From Cyanoderma ruficeps (Eukaryota; Chordata; Aves; Passeriformes; Timaliidae), in the NCBI GenBank assembly GCA_008694505.1, contig VZDJ01007753.1, forward strand, positions 24,114,639 through 24,178,638: a stretch of 64,000 nt of DNA, read 5' to 3'. Positions 1 through 11,041 of this stretch are shown piece by piece; position 1 is the first letter of the stretch; every line of letters begins with the position of its first letter. The notes beneath the pieces were generated by a model. That model was given only the letters and a program-made list of their open reading frames with translations. It did not search any database and had not been told where the DNA came from. A program made the position numbers and the translations under genes.

Positions 1-1822
1 TGAGTCAAAAATCACTCTAAGTGTAGCCTAAATGGTTAAACTCTTACTAAAGAAAAGTTGCAGAGATAAGCCCAGGCAGTCATCTCAAAGCACAGGAAGT
101 ATAAAATCTAATATAGTATTTGTGCCTCACCTTAACGATACAAAACCCCCTGAGTTTTCTTCTATCTGGAAATAGTATATTCTGCAAGATCTAGTCTTCT
201 TGATCTTGTTTTATCTTGATCAAGATCCTAAATTAATAGAAAGAGATGAAGCAGGAGACTGTCACAGAAACATGTCCTACAGTAAGAAGTAGGAGTGCTA
301 ATAAAGTACACCAGTACTTTACTGTAATTGTAATAATAAATAAATGAATCTATAGGTTTCAGTGTAAAAAGAGGAAGAACAATACAGAACCTTCTTGGAT
401 GCAGAAAACCTTCTTGTTCTTATACCAGTTTCAGAGGTAAATACAGAATATTACAGTTTTATACTAGCATATGATAGGGACAGATTTTTAAATGTCCCTC
501 TTGAACAATAAAAAATAAGGTAAAGTAAACCCATAAAACTTTCCAAAGCCATGAAAAAGTTTGAAAACAACTTCTTTACTCAGCAGATAGAGTAGTAATA
601 TTTTTAAAGGATGACAGAACTTTCTTGCCAGAAACTACCTATTAGTGGGTGTAATGATGGAATTTTAGATTGAAAGTTAAATAATTAATACTATATTGCA
701 ATTATATAAAAAAGCATGCTTATAACCTTAGGATTGTCTTATCATATCAATGATGTTTGTATACACTGATGAACTGCATCACATTATGATAAGGGTTATA
801 GAGTTTTCTAAGTAGGTAATTAAAAGAAAATCTCATCTTGTTGGAAGTTCCTCTGTCTTTTTATAATAGGAAGTTCCACATTTGTCATTATTTTGCTTCG
901 TTAATTCCACATTCTGCTGACATCTAGTGACCAAATAATTCCATCTGCTTTGATATTTCTCTGGTAGCAACAAATATGTATTTGACAATTAGACAAAGCT
1001 GTTCAGCTGTTTCAAGATACTTCTATCCATACAAATATCAGTTCTTTAGATTTTGTTAACTTAGTTAAAAAAACCTGTGTCCTATAGCTAGAAGACTTGA
1101 ACTGAAAACAACCCTTTTTCACTCTACACAGTAAATATAAATAAAAATAAAAACTAGTTTTGAAAGGCTTAATTTATGTGCATCATAATTTCACCTCACT
1201 GTTTGCTGCGTAGGTGTTTATGTTGACTGTTTGGAGTTCAAGTTATATTTTTGGATCATACACTAATGTTGGGCTTGTAAATCACTGATGAGAAGGTGGG
1301 ACAAATTATGAAGGATGAAGCCTAATGGAAGTTTTCCTAAGCTGTGTTGTAAAAGAATCAATTCCTGTTCTGATGAGCACAAATTAAAGACAGTACTGTA
1401 AAAGCTAAATTGTTTATTTAGGGTCAACATTCTGCATTCTTTTGCATGTGGAATCAGGCTCCCCCTGGTAAAATTACTTTTGAAGTCAACCTTCTGAGTA
1501 GAAGAGCCAAATTTGAGCCACAGTTCAACGGATGGAGCTAACCTAACTCTCAGCTCCAAGTGGAGTAGACTTCAATGTATTATTTCAGGCAGGTAGAAAA
1601 TGCCACTAAGTTCTCTGAAGTTTTTTGAAAATCTAATAAAAGTCATTGCTGAAGTGACTGGTGGATCAGCCCATTGTAGCAAAAAATAGTTCAGAAACAG
1701 ATCTGATGAAACAGAGATGTTAGTCATACTATTCATTCCTAGTTCAAGCTTTAGAAAAGCCAAGTGTTAAATAGTTAATAATTTTTAGTTGTGGTAATAT
1801 CATGATTTGTTTCAATATAAAC
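1..1822. other. AT-rich non-coding stretch
   Basis: No gene, RNA gene or recognisable transposable element is seen. Short reverse-strand open frames at 1263-1559 and 1572-1763 have no domain signature, no splice context and ordinary AT-rich composition, so they are treated as chance. A TATC/GATC-rich patch near 195-230 contains repeated 'cttgat' words but no clear array. Confidence 0.6.
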
Positions 1823-2012
1823 TGTTTCAAGAGGACACGAAAAGAGGGACACTCACCCGTCAGCTTGAGAGTGAGAAAAAGAAGCAGTTTATTTTGGGAA
1901 TCTCAATTTATATAGTTTTTGGGATTTGGTCAAGGATTGGGGGACGAGAGGAGCACCTCTCTGACCCTAGTGGTCACACCAGCACTCCATCAGAGAGAGG
2001 AATGTGAAAACA
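1823..2012 (-). mobile_element. ERV LTR remnant, reverse orientation
   Basis: Read on the minus strand, this stretch has a TATA-like box (plus 1908-1914), then an AATAAA poly(A) signal about 20 bases downstream (plus 1888-1893), then a U5-like stretch with the 'gacgggtgagtgtccc' type of sequence. The compact TATA-to-AATAAA spacing matches the better preserved LTR at 31271-31570. Known avian ERVK/alpharetrovirus-type LTRs have this compact layout. The ends chosen (TGTTTC at 1823, GAAAACA ending at 2012) are approximate, and I found no flanking duplication. It may therefore be a truncated or decayed LTR. Confidence 0.55.
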
Positions 2013-3093
2013 ATCTACTTTGTTTACGTTGCAGTGTGTGAAAACTCTCCAATCTAAGAATGAAAACAATCAGAAGGCTGAAAATCAAGGGAACAATAAA
2101 CTAGTTTTAGTTTGATATTTTGAAATGCTTGACAGTTGGGACAACTCTGGGGCTGGAAGCTATCTTCTGAGTATTGATAGTAATGTAACTTTAAAAATGC
2201 AGTTGAAGGAGTGTCATAAATGCCCACATTTTCACAGAGTAAGAGCAACTGCTTTCCCAGATAAATCTCAGGAAGTCTTTATTGGACAGACTTCAAGACT
2301 GTGGCAGCTAATAAAGAAAGATATTTCACCAGTGATTTGACTGTAGATTACTGTTAGGTCATTTAATATCTTGAAACACTGATTGTGGAGATACATGCTC
2401 CAATCTTCTACCTCACTGCTTTCTGTGCATTCTATACTGTATCCATCTACATTGGGTGAAGATTATAAAAATTATCTTGGATGTAGAAATGGGATCTCGA
2501 ACAATGAGAATTCACACTGTCACTAAACACAGAGCTCCAGAGTCACTTTTCTTTGTGCCCACAAATCTTGCCGCCAAGCAGGTGAATACACTTTTCAAGA
2601 AAGGCAAGAATAGAGAGTTCAGCTCCGGTTTGTATGGTTTGAAAATTGTATTTGTATCCATTGTGGTTAAGAAGAAAAGAGACTAGAGTTTTCCTTTCTC
2701 TGGATGAATGGTTTAGGTTACAAGTTGGTGCAAAAGGGGAACATAGTTCAGAATTTAGTTTTATTTAAATATCAAGATTACCTAAGAGGTGCTCAGCATT
2801 TTGAAATTAACCATAAGTGAGAATCGTGGTTCTGCTTCCTCTGTTGACAGAAGTATCATCTCAAAAACATTCTCAGCTCTCAGATTTGTTTATCAGATAC
2901 CATTTTCTACTTATCATTTATTGCTGGGAAGCTTGCAGTTCTCTATTCAGCCTAAAAATCTTCGGATTCCATATGTGAAATGCATAATTCTTATGCTCAG
3001 AGTTTAGGCCAAACAGAATGACATTTAACTACTACAAGTACAACTACAACATCTCTATCCTTTCCCCATACATTCAATTAATTCCATGTATCC
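2013..3093. other. non-coding stretch without recognised elements
   Basis: Nothing recognisable is seen. Short open frames at 2125-2340, 2456-2686 and 2789-3007 on the plus strand show no family motif and overlap other short frames on the opposite strand, so they are not called as genes. Confidence 0.55.
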
Positions 3094-3469
3094 ATGCCTG
3101 TCTTGGTTTAGAAAGACAGGTATCTGCCAGGGAAACTGGGGTTCCCCTTAGAATAGAGAATGTAAACCCCTCACCCCCGCCAAATTCTAATTTTGCAATT
3201 AAGGGCTCTCAGGCAAAGATTTGGGAATAGGAATAACAGTTCTTTACTAGAAATACCAATAATACAAATGTGGTAGAAAAACAAAACCACCCCACCAAAC
3301 CAGCAAACAAACAAACAACAATTTTGGAAAGCCCTGACAAAGTCAGAGCTACAACCTGATGCCCTGTTGGTCAGGGTGTTAGAAGCAGTCCAAAAGTAAG
3401 TCCTCCTGGAGTGGCAGATGTGGTTCTGTTGAGGTAGAGATGATCCTGTAACCAAAAGGGTCCAGAGGT

Positions 3470-3531
3470 GGTGAGAAGGGTCCGGTGATGATGAGAAGGG
3501 TCTGGTGATGGTGAGAAGGATCCAGTCTTCC
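3470..3531. repeat. short tandem repeat inside the LTR, about 21-bp unit, three copies
   Basis: Three imperfect copies of a unit like 'ggtgatggtgagaagggtcc' lie in a row. They differ by single bases and sit in the transcribed or U5-proximal half of the reverse-oriented LTR. Confidence 0.8.
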
Positions 3532-3688
3532 TCTGGTAATTGGGTGAAGCAAGAGAGCGTCCTGGTCCGGAGTCCCAGTTTTCTCCAGGTAGGAATGGTT
3601 GGCTCCCCCCACTGGGTGGAGCATCTCACAATAGGGTGACGGAATGTGGGTATATTTTGGGAAGGGGAACAGCTTGAGGAAGAAAACA

Positions 3689-3772
3689 GCCTGGGAAGTC
3701 GTAATGGCCCATCATGGAGAAAGATAAGAAGCCTGGGGAGTCGTAATAGCCCATCATGAAGAAAGATAAGAA
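3689..3772. repeat. 42-bp tandem duplication inside the LTR
   Basis: Two adjacent copies (3689-3730 and 3731-3772), each starting 'gcctgggRagtcgtaat' and ending 'gaaagataagaa', differ at a few positions. They lie upstream of the minus-strand TATA box, so they are in U3. Duplicated blocks there commonly act as enhancer repeats in retroviral LTRs; that role is inference here. Confidence 0.9.
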
Positions 3773-3930
3773 CAATGCCCTACCTGGTGTTAACAGTTAG
3801 GCCATTATCAAAAGGCACCCGCCCCTCTCCCTCCAGAGTAAACAAGAGATAAAGAGGAACAACCCCCCAACTGTTTTCGGCAGATGAAAATAGAATACAC
3901 AATTTAGGCTCCACAACCCAAGACAATGCC

Positions 3931-4229
3931 TTAATTTGAAATTGTCATTATGACCCTAATACCTGAGCCAGTGAAACAAGGAATTGAGAAAAAACGTTTT
4001 ATGTAAAATGATAGCTTATATCAACATAGACACTATTTTTATGCCAGTAGGTGATAACAGAGATATTGCCTGCTGTCCAGTAACTATAAAGCCAAGGAAG
4101 GAAACTCTTCACATGAAGAGATTAGGAATTAATCTGTTGCACAATGTGGTTATACGTATATTTGTGTAGACAACCAGATCTAAGCACGTTTTCTCTCAAA
4201 CATTCTGAGTATCACTACAGGAAAGGGAT
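3931..4229. other. non-coding spacer
   Basis: Between the target duplication of the LTR and the next ERV-like block I see no motif beyond AT-rich sequence. Confidence 0.5.
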
Positions 4230-4640
4230 GATCAGAGGAGAGGGTACCATGGAAATGGGGCAGCACTGTTCTGAGCCAACTGACTACTCCACTTGAGATT
4301 CATGCTCAGTTCCATCCCCCCCAGCTCACTTCCTGAAGAAGAATTGGCTGTGCAAATGTGAACACAACAATGTGGAAAATCTAGGTTACATAAGAGTTGT
4401 GCACTAGGTGAACTAGGAAAGGAAGAGGAGATCAGACCCATCTCTCTTTTTTCTTCTCTTTCTCTTTTGTCTGGACCATCCATGTGGCAGAACCATTGTG
4501 GGATCTAAGGACGGGTAGTATTCCTTGTCCTCTCTCTTTTCTGTCTTGTTTTCTTCCCTTGATGGCTGGGCAGTGTGTCTATCTTATTCTACCCCATACT
4601 GAACTTTGTTGTGGGAGGGGGAGATTGTGGAGGGGTACTG
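4230..4640 (+). mobile_element. candidate ERV-derived remnant (LTR or leader)
   Basis: A GC-richer block contains a pyrimidine-rich tract (4440-4475), a 'ggaccatccatgtggcagaac' type phrase shared with avian ERV LTR/leader regions as I recall them, and then 'gctgggcagtg', 'ccccatactgaactttg' and a G-rich 'gtgggaggggga' end. I could not find both termini or a flanking duplication. The assignment rests on resemblance only and could be wrong. Confidence 0.35.
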
Positions 4641-5480
4641 TGTCTTCTTAAACACCTTTGAGTAGTGGTGTTGTGGCTTGTGAGCCCCCACATTTCTGAA
4701 GTGTATTGGAAGAATATTTTCCTATATTTTTTATAGCAAAATATTATCTTGCTATAGGCTTGAGTGGTGTAGATCACTAAAGGCTTGACTCTGCAAAGTA
4801 CTACCAAATGGTTTAACAGTAAATTTGTTAATACCCCAACCTCATTAAAGCTGTGATACTTTTTAAACTTCAGTTTAACTGATGTTAATGTTGAATTAAT
4901 TCCTACCAACCCTGCTGGTAGTAACACTCAAAACATTCCTGTCGTAGGACTATATTAAAAACAACATAAATTTTAGTGCCATTGGATGCAAATTTTAAGT
5001 GTTTTTGTTTCATAAAATAAGAAAAGTTTAAAAAAAAGGGAAAAAATTGTAGCTGTGATAATCTGATTTATTTGTCATGATTCTTCTTGCATTCCATAAT
5101 GATATTAGCATTGCAAGAATCTTTGTCAGCTCTATCAATGGATTTTCACTCTTAATTGCTATTTTCAGTGATTTTTTGGGGGTGTTTGATGCTAATTTTA
5201 AGCCACAGCTGCTGTTTCCATTTTGATTTGTTTACTTTCCATAAGGCAATTTGTATCATAGAAATGAATGCTACTAAAGTGGGCCTCTTTTGTGTACTAT
5301 GTGAATATAATTCTTGTCTTAGGGTGTTCGTTTTGATGAACACTTTTTTTTTATAATTGCTTGTTTGCAAAATATTAGTCTTGAATTTTTAGTTTATACA
5401 CGTTTATTTTCTTAAGAAATAACACAAATAGTTTGTGCTGTTTTTAAAATAAACCAATATATTTTAAAAAGGATGAATGA
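4641..5480. other. AT-rich stretch with a possible conserved patch
   Basis: No gene or repeat is recognised. The part at about 5150-5260 is balanced in composition, lacks simple repeats, and carries an E-box-like cagctg and TAAT-type words. It resembles vertebrate non-coding conserved sequence, but this is only an impression. Confidence 0.4.
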
Positions 5481-6080
5481 AATGTCCTGCAACTGGAGAG
5501 GAAGATCCTTTTGCAGCAGTGGAAGGTGGGGAATTACTAAGCATCTTGTCAGGCAGTGAGCTGAACCCAGAATGCTCTGGCATAGCAGAAGGTGAGCCAG
5601 TCACTCAAGAGAAGTGATTATCAAGGAGTTGCAGCAATGGACTCCTCTGTGAGGGAGGGGCAAGCTGGGACCCGAGGATTGTAGAGGAGCAGGAAAGGGC
5701 ACTGAACTTACTGACAAGGAGTCAGAAAGTTCAGTCAGTAAGCCGGGATCAGCATAGGTGGGAAGATGGTTTAGATGGTTTACATAGTCAGCCTGAGCTC
5801 TGTGACCACATAGCAAATCCACTGTAGCGAGGCAGGTCCGGAGTCAATCCAGGAAGCAAATCAGTGGCTGAGATAGAATCAAGGCAGCTTGGCTTAGGAA
5901 CAGATCTGGCTGCTACACAATTGCAGTGTTGCTTAGTTGTGAGACCTCTGGCTGAGAAGAAACTTCCTAGGGAGGGAGGGACAGATGCTCACTTCTACCT
6001 TTCACCACAGTGGCTGTTAGCAGCTGGATTCAGAAAACTAGGCTCCTAGTAGAGAGAATGTGCTAACAGTCATGACTATC
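5481..6080. other. unassigned GC-richer block, probably an old repeat
   Basis: About 600 bases of clearly higher GC than the surroundings, rich in 'ggagtca', 'cagcttggc' and 'ggatcagc' type phrases. The abrupt change in composition is what an old transposable element looks like in this region, but I do not recognise the family. Open frames at 5601-5822 and 5864-6049 run in opposite directions and have no motif. Confidence 0.4.
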
Positions 6081-6114
6081 ATTGTTCTCCTCTACTTTGC
6101 ATTTTTTTTTAAAT

Positions 6115-6560
6115 CTAAAAGAGTGCATCCAGATTTGGGGCTCCTCCAATATGAGAAAGGCATTAATAAACTGGTATTGGTTCAATAGAGGACTACCAAG
6201 GTGGTCAGAGAGCTGGAGTTCTTGCTCTAGGAGAAGAGTCTGGGGGACTTGGCTCATTCAGCTCAGAGAAGCAGCTGGTATCAGCCTCCCACTGTCTACA
6301 AGGGGATCATCAATACAGAGCCAGTTAAAACAAGAGAGGTCCAAAGTGAGCCTTAGAGAATTTTTTTCTCCCACCATGAAGGCATTGAGCAGTGAAACAG
6401 GTTGCAAGTGAGGTTGTGACATCTTTATTCTCAGAGGTTTTCAAGACCTCACTGGCCAAAGCCCTGAGCAGCCTGGCAGTACCTTACATCGACCCAGCTG
6501 TGACAGACCTTCTGAAGTCCCTTCCAGCCTGAACTGTCGTAATAGTGCTAGGGTTCTATG
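6115..6560 (+). mobile_element. CR1 LINE 3' fragment, old
   Basis: The middle part 'ttggttcaatagaggactac', followed by 'ggtggtcagagagctggag' and a 'gagaagagtctgggggactt' stretch, parallels the 3' part of CR1 ORF2. The end 'gaggttttcaagacctcact', then 'gtcccttccagcctgaact' and 'gttctatg', is the standard CR1 3' terminus. It is 5' truncated, as most CR1 copies are, and carries many substitutions and small indels, so it is old. CR1 is a non-LTR retrotransposon that copies itself through its reverse transcriptase and endonuclease; this copy has no usable frame. Confidence 0.85.
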
Positions 6561-9500
6561 GTGTGTCATTACTTCAATATTTTAACTCTTTCTTATTTTT
6601 TCTGTTTATATATTTTAGTTTTTGTTAGTATTCCATTTATCAATATTATTTTTGGGAAGGGAAAATGGGAAAGGCTAATGAAAAAAATATTATTTTAAGA
6701 TCAAAAAAGAGGCAATAATGTCTAACAAAGATCTAAGGTACATCTTCAGTAGTTAATTAAAATTTACTTATTCTAGCTACTGGTAAGTAAAAGCAGGAGT
6801 TTGTTATTAAAAAATACTTTCTTCAAAGAACAACTTAAACCAAATGCAATTCTAACGTGCAAAACTGCCAGAATTTTTGGTAGCTGTTCTCTGTTACTCA
6901 AGTGAATAGGTTAAATAGACACATAAACCAGGAATAAGTTGTTCACAATAAGAAAAAAATCCTACAATAATTCACTGAAGAAAAGAAGCTATAAGGTGGT
7001 CAGAAAGTCTTCAAATTGAACTATAACTTTCGAACTAAAAAGTAAGAGGATGGAGGGGAAGTGAGGGGAGATTGAGGTTCATTTTTCCATCCTGGCACCT
7101 GTGAAATTAATGTCTCTATTTGTAGGGAAATGTGTGAACCAGCATGAGCTAATAGCATCTAATTTTTCATGAAGTAGTCATACTGGATTCCTTTTTCTAT
7201 CAGTGTTTTTGTTTGGGTAACTGTCTGAGGAGAGTTTCCTGATCATTCCCTGTCACTGCATTTAATTATACAATGCAGACAGTTGTTCAAACTTAACTAT
7301 TCTACTTCTTTTGGACAAAACTAAATAAAAATCCTGCATTTAATTACTAATGGACACTCTAGCCACAAAGCTGAATCAGAACCAGTCCAAAGTCAAACCT
7401 TATGAAATGCATATAGCAGGAACATAGATCTCACTAACAACTTTCACTCTGTCAATGTCTTCTCATTGGTCTGCGCTATTTACTTTACCAGCTGCCAGAA
7501 ATTTAAAAAAAAAAAAAAAAAAGAAGAAGATTGAAAACCAGATGATAGCTCATCAGCGTGAAATCTTACCCCTATATTTTTTATCACTAATATTTTAAAA
7601 GGCTAGGTAAAACAAATTATCTGTGGTTTGGTTTCTTTGGGGCTGCAGTGTTTCGTTTGTTTGGTTGGGTTTTTTTCCCTACAACTTGTTTTTGGTTTTA
7701 ATTTTTTTTTCTTTACTTGAAGTCAAATCAGCATGAAACCTGGCTCCATATCTTTGTACAGTGTCAGACAATAAAGGTAGAGTTTTATCCGCTAGATGGA
7801 GGAGCTTAGCTCATCTACCCTTGTTTCCATCAATTCAGAAAAACTTGATAGTAAGTTAGGTCTCAGGTTTTCAGGATTCACAGATATAACATTTCTGAAG
7901 TCACAACAAATGAATAGTTGTCTTTGATGGCTCTTTTATGCTAGGTACAGATGAATTAAACTTTACTGAAAAGGCAACTCAATTTTCTTTATCATCAATT
8001 TGGCATTGTTTAACAGATGTTTTCTGAAAGCTTTAGTAATCTTTTTAATTTGTCTCTGTGTAATGTGCAGCAAATATCCTTGGTTAATAGTCTGATTATT
8101 AAATTTAATTCCTTTTCAATAGCAGTTTTCATTGTTGCAGAAACTTTGAAACCTAATAACAAGGCTATAAAGAACCCTGATTTCACTCTGGTTTTAAAAC
8201 CATAACTATTTGCAACAGACACATGCTAAAACAGCCCTTAATATGAAAAAGTCTGTGAATGCCTGATATAAACAGGTAGAATAACAGACGAGGGAATCTT
8301 TAGTGATGAGTATTTATCAAAGCCTCAGAGGTATATTTTGTCTTGATGTTTTTCAGTCTTACACCCTCTCTGCCATTTACATTAATCTCTTTTTACCCTC
8401 TAGGTTTCCAGACATGGTTTTCAGACTGGTATGTCTTCCACTCCTGATCTAAGTGTATCTAATTTTAAATCACGTCTGTAGATAAAATATGAATGTCCTC
8501 TCTGCACTTTCACTCCCTGTTTCTCCTATTTCAATGTAGGGTCAATATATATTATATATATTTGCTTACAATTTATTATTTGTTTTAAGCCATACCTACA
8601 AAAGGCACTTGAAGAATTATCGAATTATTCTTATAAGGAAAACCTCTTGAAGCTGAAGAAGTTTACAGTCCAGACTCTGCAAAGTATAATACACAGGTTC
8701 AATATTTGCCTGCTTGACATATCATTCTCCTCTACATTTGGAATATATATTTTCCACTATATAGCTCTCACTACCAGTGAGATTTTTTGTAAGCATGTCA
8801 AGCCCACCTGCAAGACTTCAATAAGAATATAAGATACACAGAAAAGATGAGCTAAGAAGATATTTAACACTAGCTGGAAGCCCAGATGGATACTACATCA
8901 GAGTTGAATTAATGATCAAAGAGGTCTAACTTCAAGAATTAAATTAGAGTTTGAAAAAATGCAGTGGATTTGTTAGGTCAGAAAAGTAATGCCAGCCTTA
9001 CTAAAACATGGATGAAGAAAAAGTCATAAATTCTTGGGAAAGTCTACCAGAAGCAGAACTATATCCTAAAAAAAAAAAAAAAAGAAATTTAGCACATGTT
9101 TACATATTTAGCTGGAGAGAAAATTCTATCTGTAGTACTTAAACGTAACAGAAACATAGACATTATTATTTGATTTGTATTATTTTTAATTAACTGTCTA
9201 AACCTATTTATGGAACTTGTACAACGGAAGAGGCAAATTACTCAGGAAGATCTGTCTGAATACAAAAAATTAACAGAAAAATAGTAGAGTTTCAGTATGA
9301 ACAGGGGCTATTACCCATGGACCAAAGACTTAGAAGACTTAAAGCAGAGACCCACTCAACATGTAAATGGAAACATAGTAAATGTGTAATGTAAAAAAAT
9401 GTAGTAAATAATACTTTATATTGTTATATATTATGGAATAAGTCAACATATATATATATATATTTGAATTGTAAAATAGCTCAGAGTTAATAAGAACATA

Positions 9501-10840
9501 TAAAATAATAGTATGTTTTTCAAATTATATTGCAAAAATTGCTTTCTGATTTTCTCACATCATACAACTTCATTAGGCATTTGGAGTCACATTCTTCACC
9601 ATCCAATGTCTGTGTTGGGAAGGGTCTGAATATTTTTTGAGTCTGCATATAGACTTTTCAGAACAAAAGTCTCATTTCCTATGAAAAGGCAAAACCATTT
9701 ACTTCACCCTTCATTGCAAACATATTACGTTTCAATTTCCAAGTGGTTTTATATTGCTGGAGGAGAGTGAGGCAGGATCCTACAGAAAGAGGTAATAAGG
9801 GAGTGTCAAACCATATAGCATATAAGACAAACACCCCCTTTGGGAAGATAGTCAGAGGGGAGGGATGGTGCTGTGAAAGAACGCAAACAAGTTTTGTCAC
9901 TGTGTAGGATGCTGTCTTTAGAGATTTCACATTGACTTTTTTCTATTTCATAGTAAGATATCCAAGTATGCTCTGAAATTATATATTCCTTGTGTGAAAA
10001 CTTATTCCAAACCGCATAATAAAGGTATTTTCAAAATAAATATTTAAAGCTTCTATACAAAATGAAGTTTTGCTGGGGGTAAGCATGTAGGTGGTAAAGT
10101 CATACAGCAGAACTCAATCAAGCAACAGTAGTCAAACTGCTTAGTAGAACCAGCACAAATACTCTCAGTCTGTCAAAATGCAGCCTTCCCAGGCCTGAAG
10201 AGTAAACTAAACTAATGGATGATTCCAGATTTACAGATGAAGTGACAGACTGTAAGTAGCTGTGGATAGCTCTCTGCCAGGAACACCACCATCACATGAA
10301 TTAAACAAAACAAAACTACTAATGCTCAAGACAGGGGTGTGGTGACGGAAAGGTTGTGTTAATATTTGAGCCACGGGTGGAGTGAGGATTGTGGAAACAT
10401 TATATACTGATTACTGGATTGGTGTTATTTTCCAAATCAATGGCTTTCTACCTTTTTCTATGGTGTTTTTCATCAAGAGATGAAAATACATGGCATGAAT
10501 GGAAAAATGATAGTTCTACTGGAAAACCCACCAGCCTGAGGCTGGGTTTGTCAGTCTATTCAACAGAGAGGAATATCTACTGTGCTCACTTCTACTGCAT
10601 GTGATGAGGAAGAAGGAGAGCAGGAAATTGACAGGCAAAGAAAGCAAAATCTGTAAAGCACAGTGATAATTTTATTCCTAATAGAGGTCAAAACTCAGGC
10701 CTCTTGGACTTTTTTTCTACATGGCTACCTATAATCACGAGTATTGTTTTCATTTCTCTGTTCAAAATAATAATGTAGGAAAAGTCAGCATAAATCAGAG
10801 AAGGAAAAGACATCCAGAGCATTGAGCATCTCTGTATTCA
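6561..10840. other. AT-rich desert
   Basis: No gene or dispersed repeat is recognised. It contains a 19-base A run near 7504-7522, an A run near 9068-9083, and the (AT)n stretch listed separately. The part at about 8000-8220 is free of simple repeats and looks like candidate conserved non-coding sequence; frames on both strands there are short and unconvincing. Confidence 0.55.
9448..9463. repeat. (AT)8 microsatellite
   Basis: An uninterrupted alternating AT run of 16 bases in AT-rich DNA. Confidence 0.95.
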
Positions 10841-10847
10841 ACAGTAA

Positions 10848-11041
10848 TTGAAGGAGTTTCAAGGATGCTCAGGTGAACAGCAGTGGCCAAAAAGATTACA
10901 TTGCAACTGGTCTGTGCTGTCCCGGGTTACCCTGGCAAGGATGACTGAACACATTTCTGGGCACTCGGGATGCAGTTTTGAAGACGACTCTCTGGGAAAA
11001 AAAAAAAGAACAAAAAAGAAAAAAAAAAAAAAAGAAAGGCT
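10848..11041 (+). repeat. GC-richer segment ending in an A-rich tail
   Basis: About 140 bases of moderate GC (10850-10997) run directly into an A-rich tract at 10998-11038 broken only by G and C bases. A unique-looking body with an A tail is the form a retroposed transcript takes. I find no flanking duplication and cannot name a source gene. The Lys-rich and Phe-rich open frames over the tail are artefacts of the A tract. Confidence 0.3.

Larger units (their letters stand above)
3099..3925 (-). mobile_element. solo ERV LTR, reverse orientation, complete
   Basis: An 827-bp solo LTR. It begins TGTCTTGG and ends CCAAGACA, a perfect 8-base terminal inverted repeat with TG...CA ends. It is flanked by an exact 5-bp direct repeat, atgcc, at 3094-3098 and 3926-3930, which is the target-site duplication. 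On the minus strand a TATA-like box (plus 3651-3658) is followed downstream by an AGTAAA poly(A)-type signal (plus 3243-3248), so the element reads right to left. A 5-bp duplication is typical of ERVL-type and some other retroviral integrases; the class call is inference. No internal gag/pol/env or second LTR is present, so this is the product of LTR-LTR recombination. The 152-codon reverse frame at 3171-3629 lies inside the LTR and is not a gene. Confidence 0.92.

Noticed and set aside
3171..3629. 152-codon minus-strand frame
   Set aside because: Entirely within the reverse-oriented LTR; low stop density comes from its GC-rich tandem repeats.
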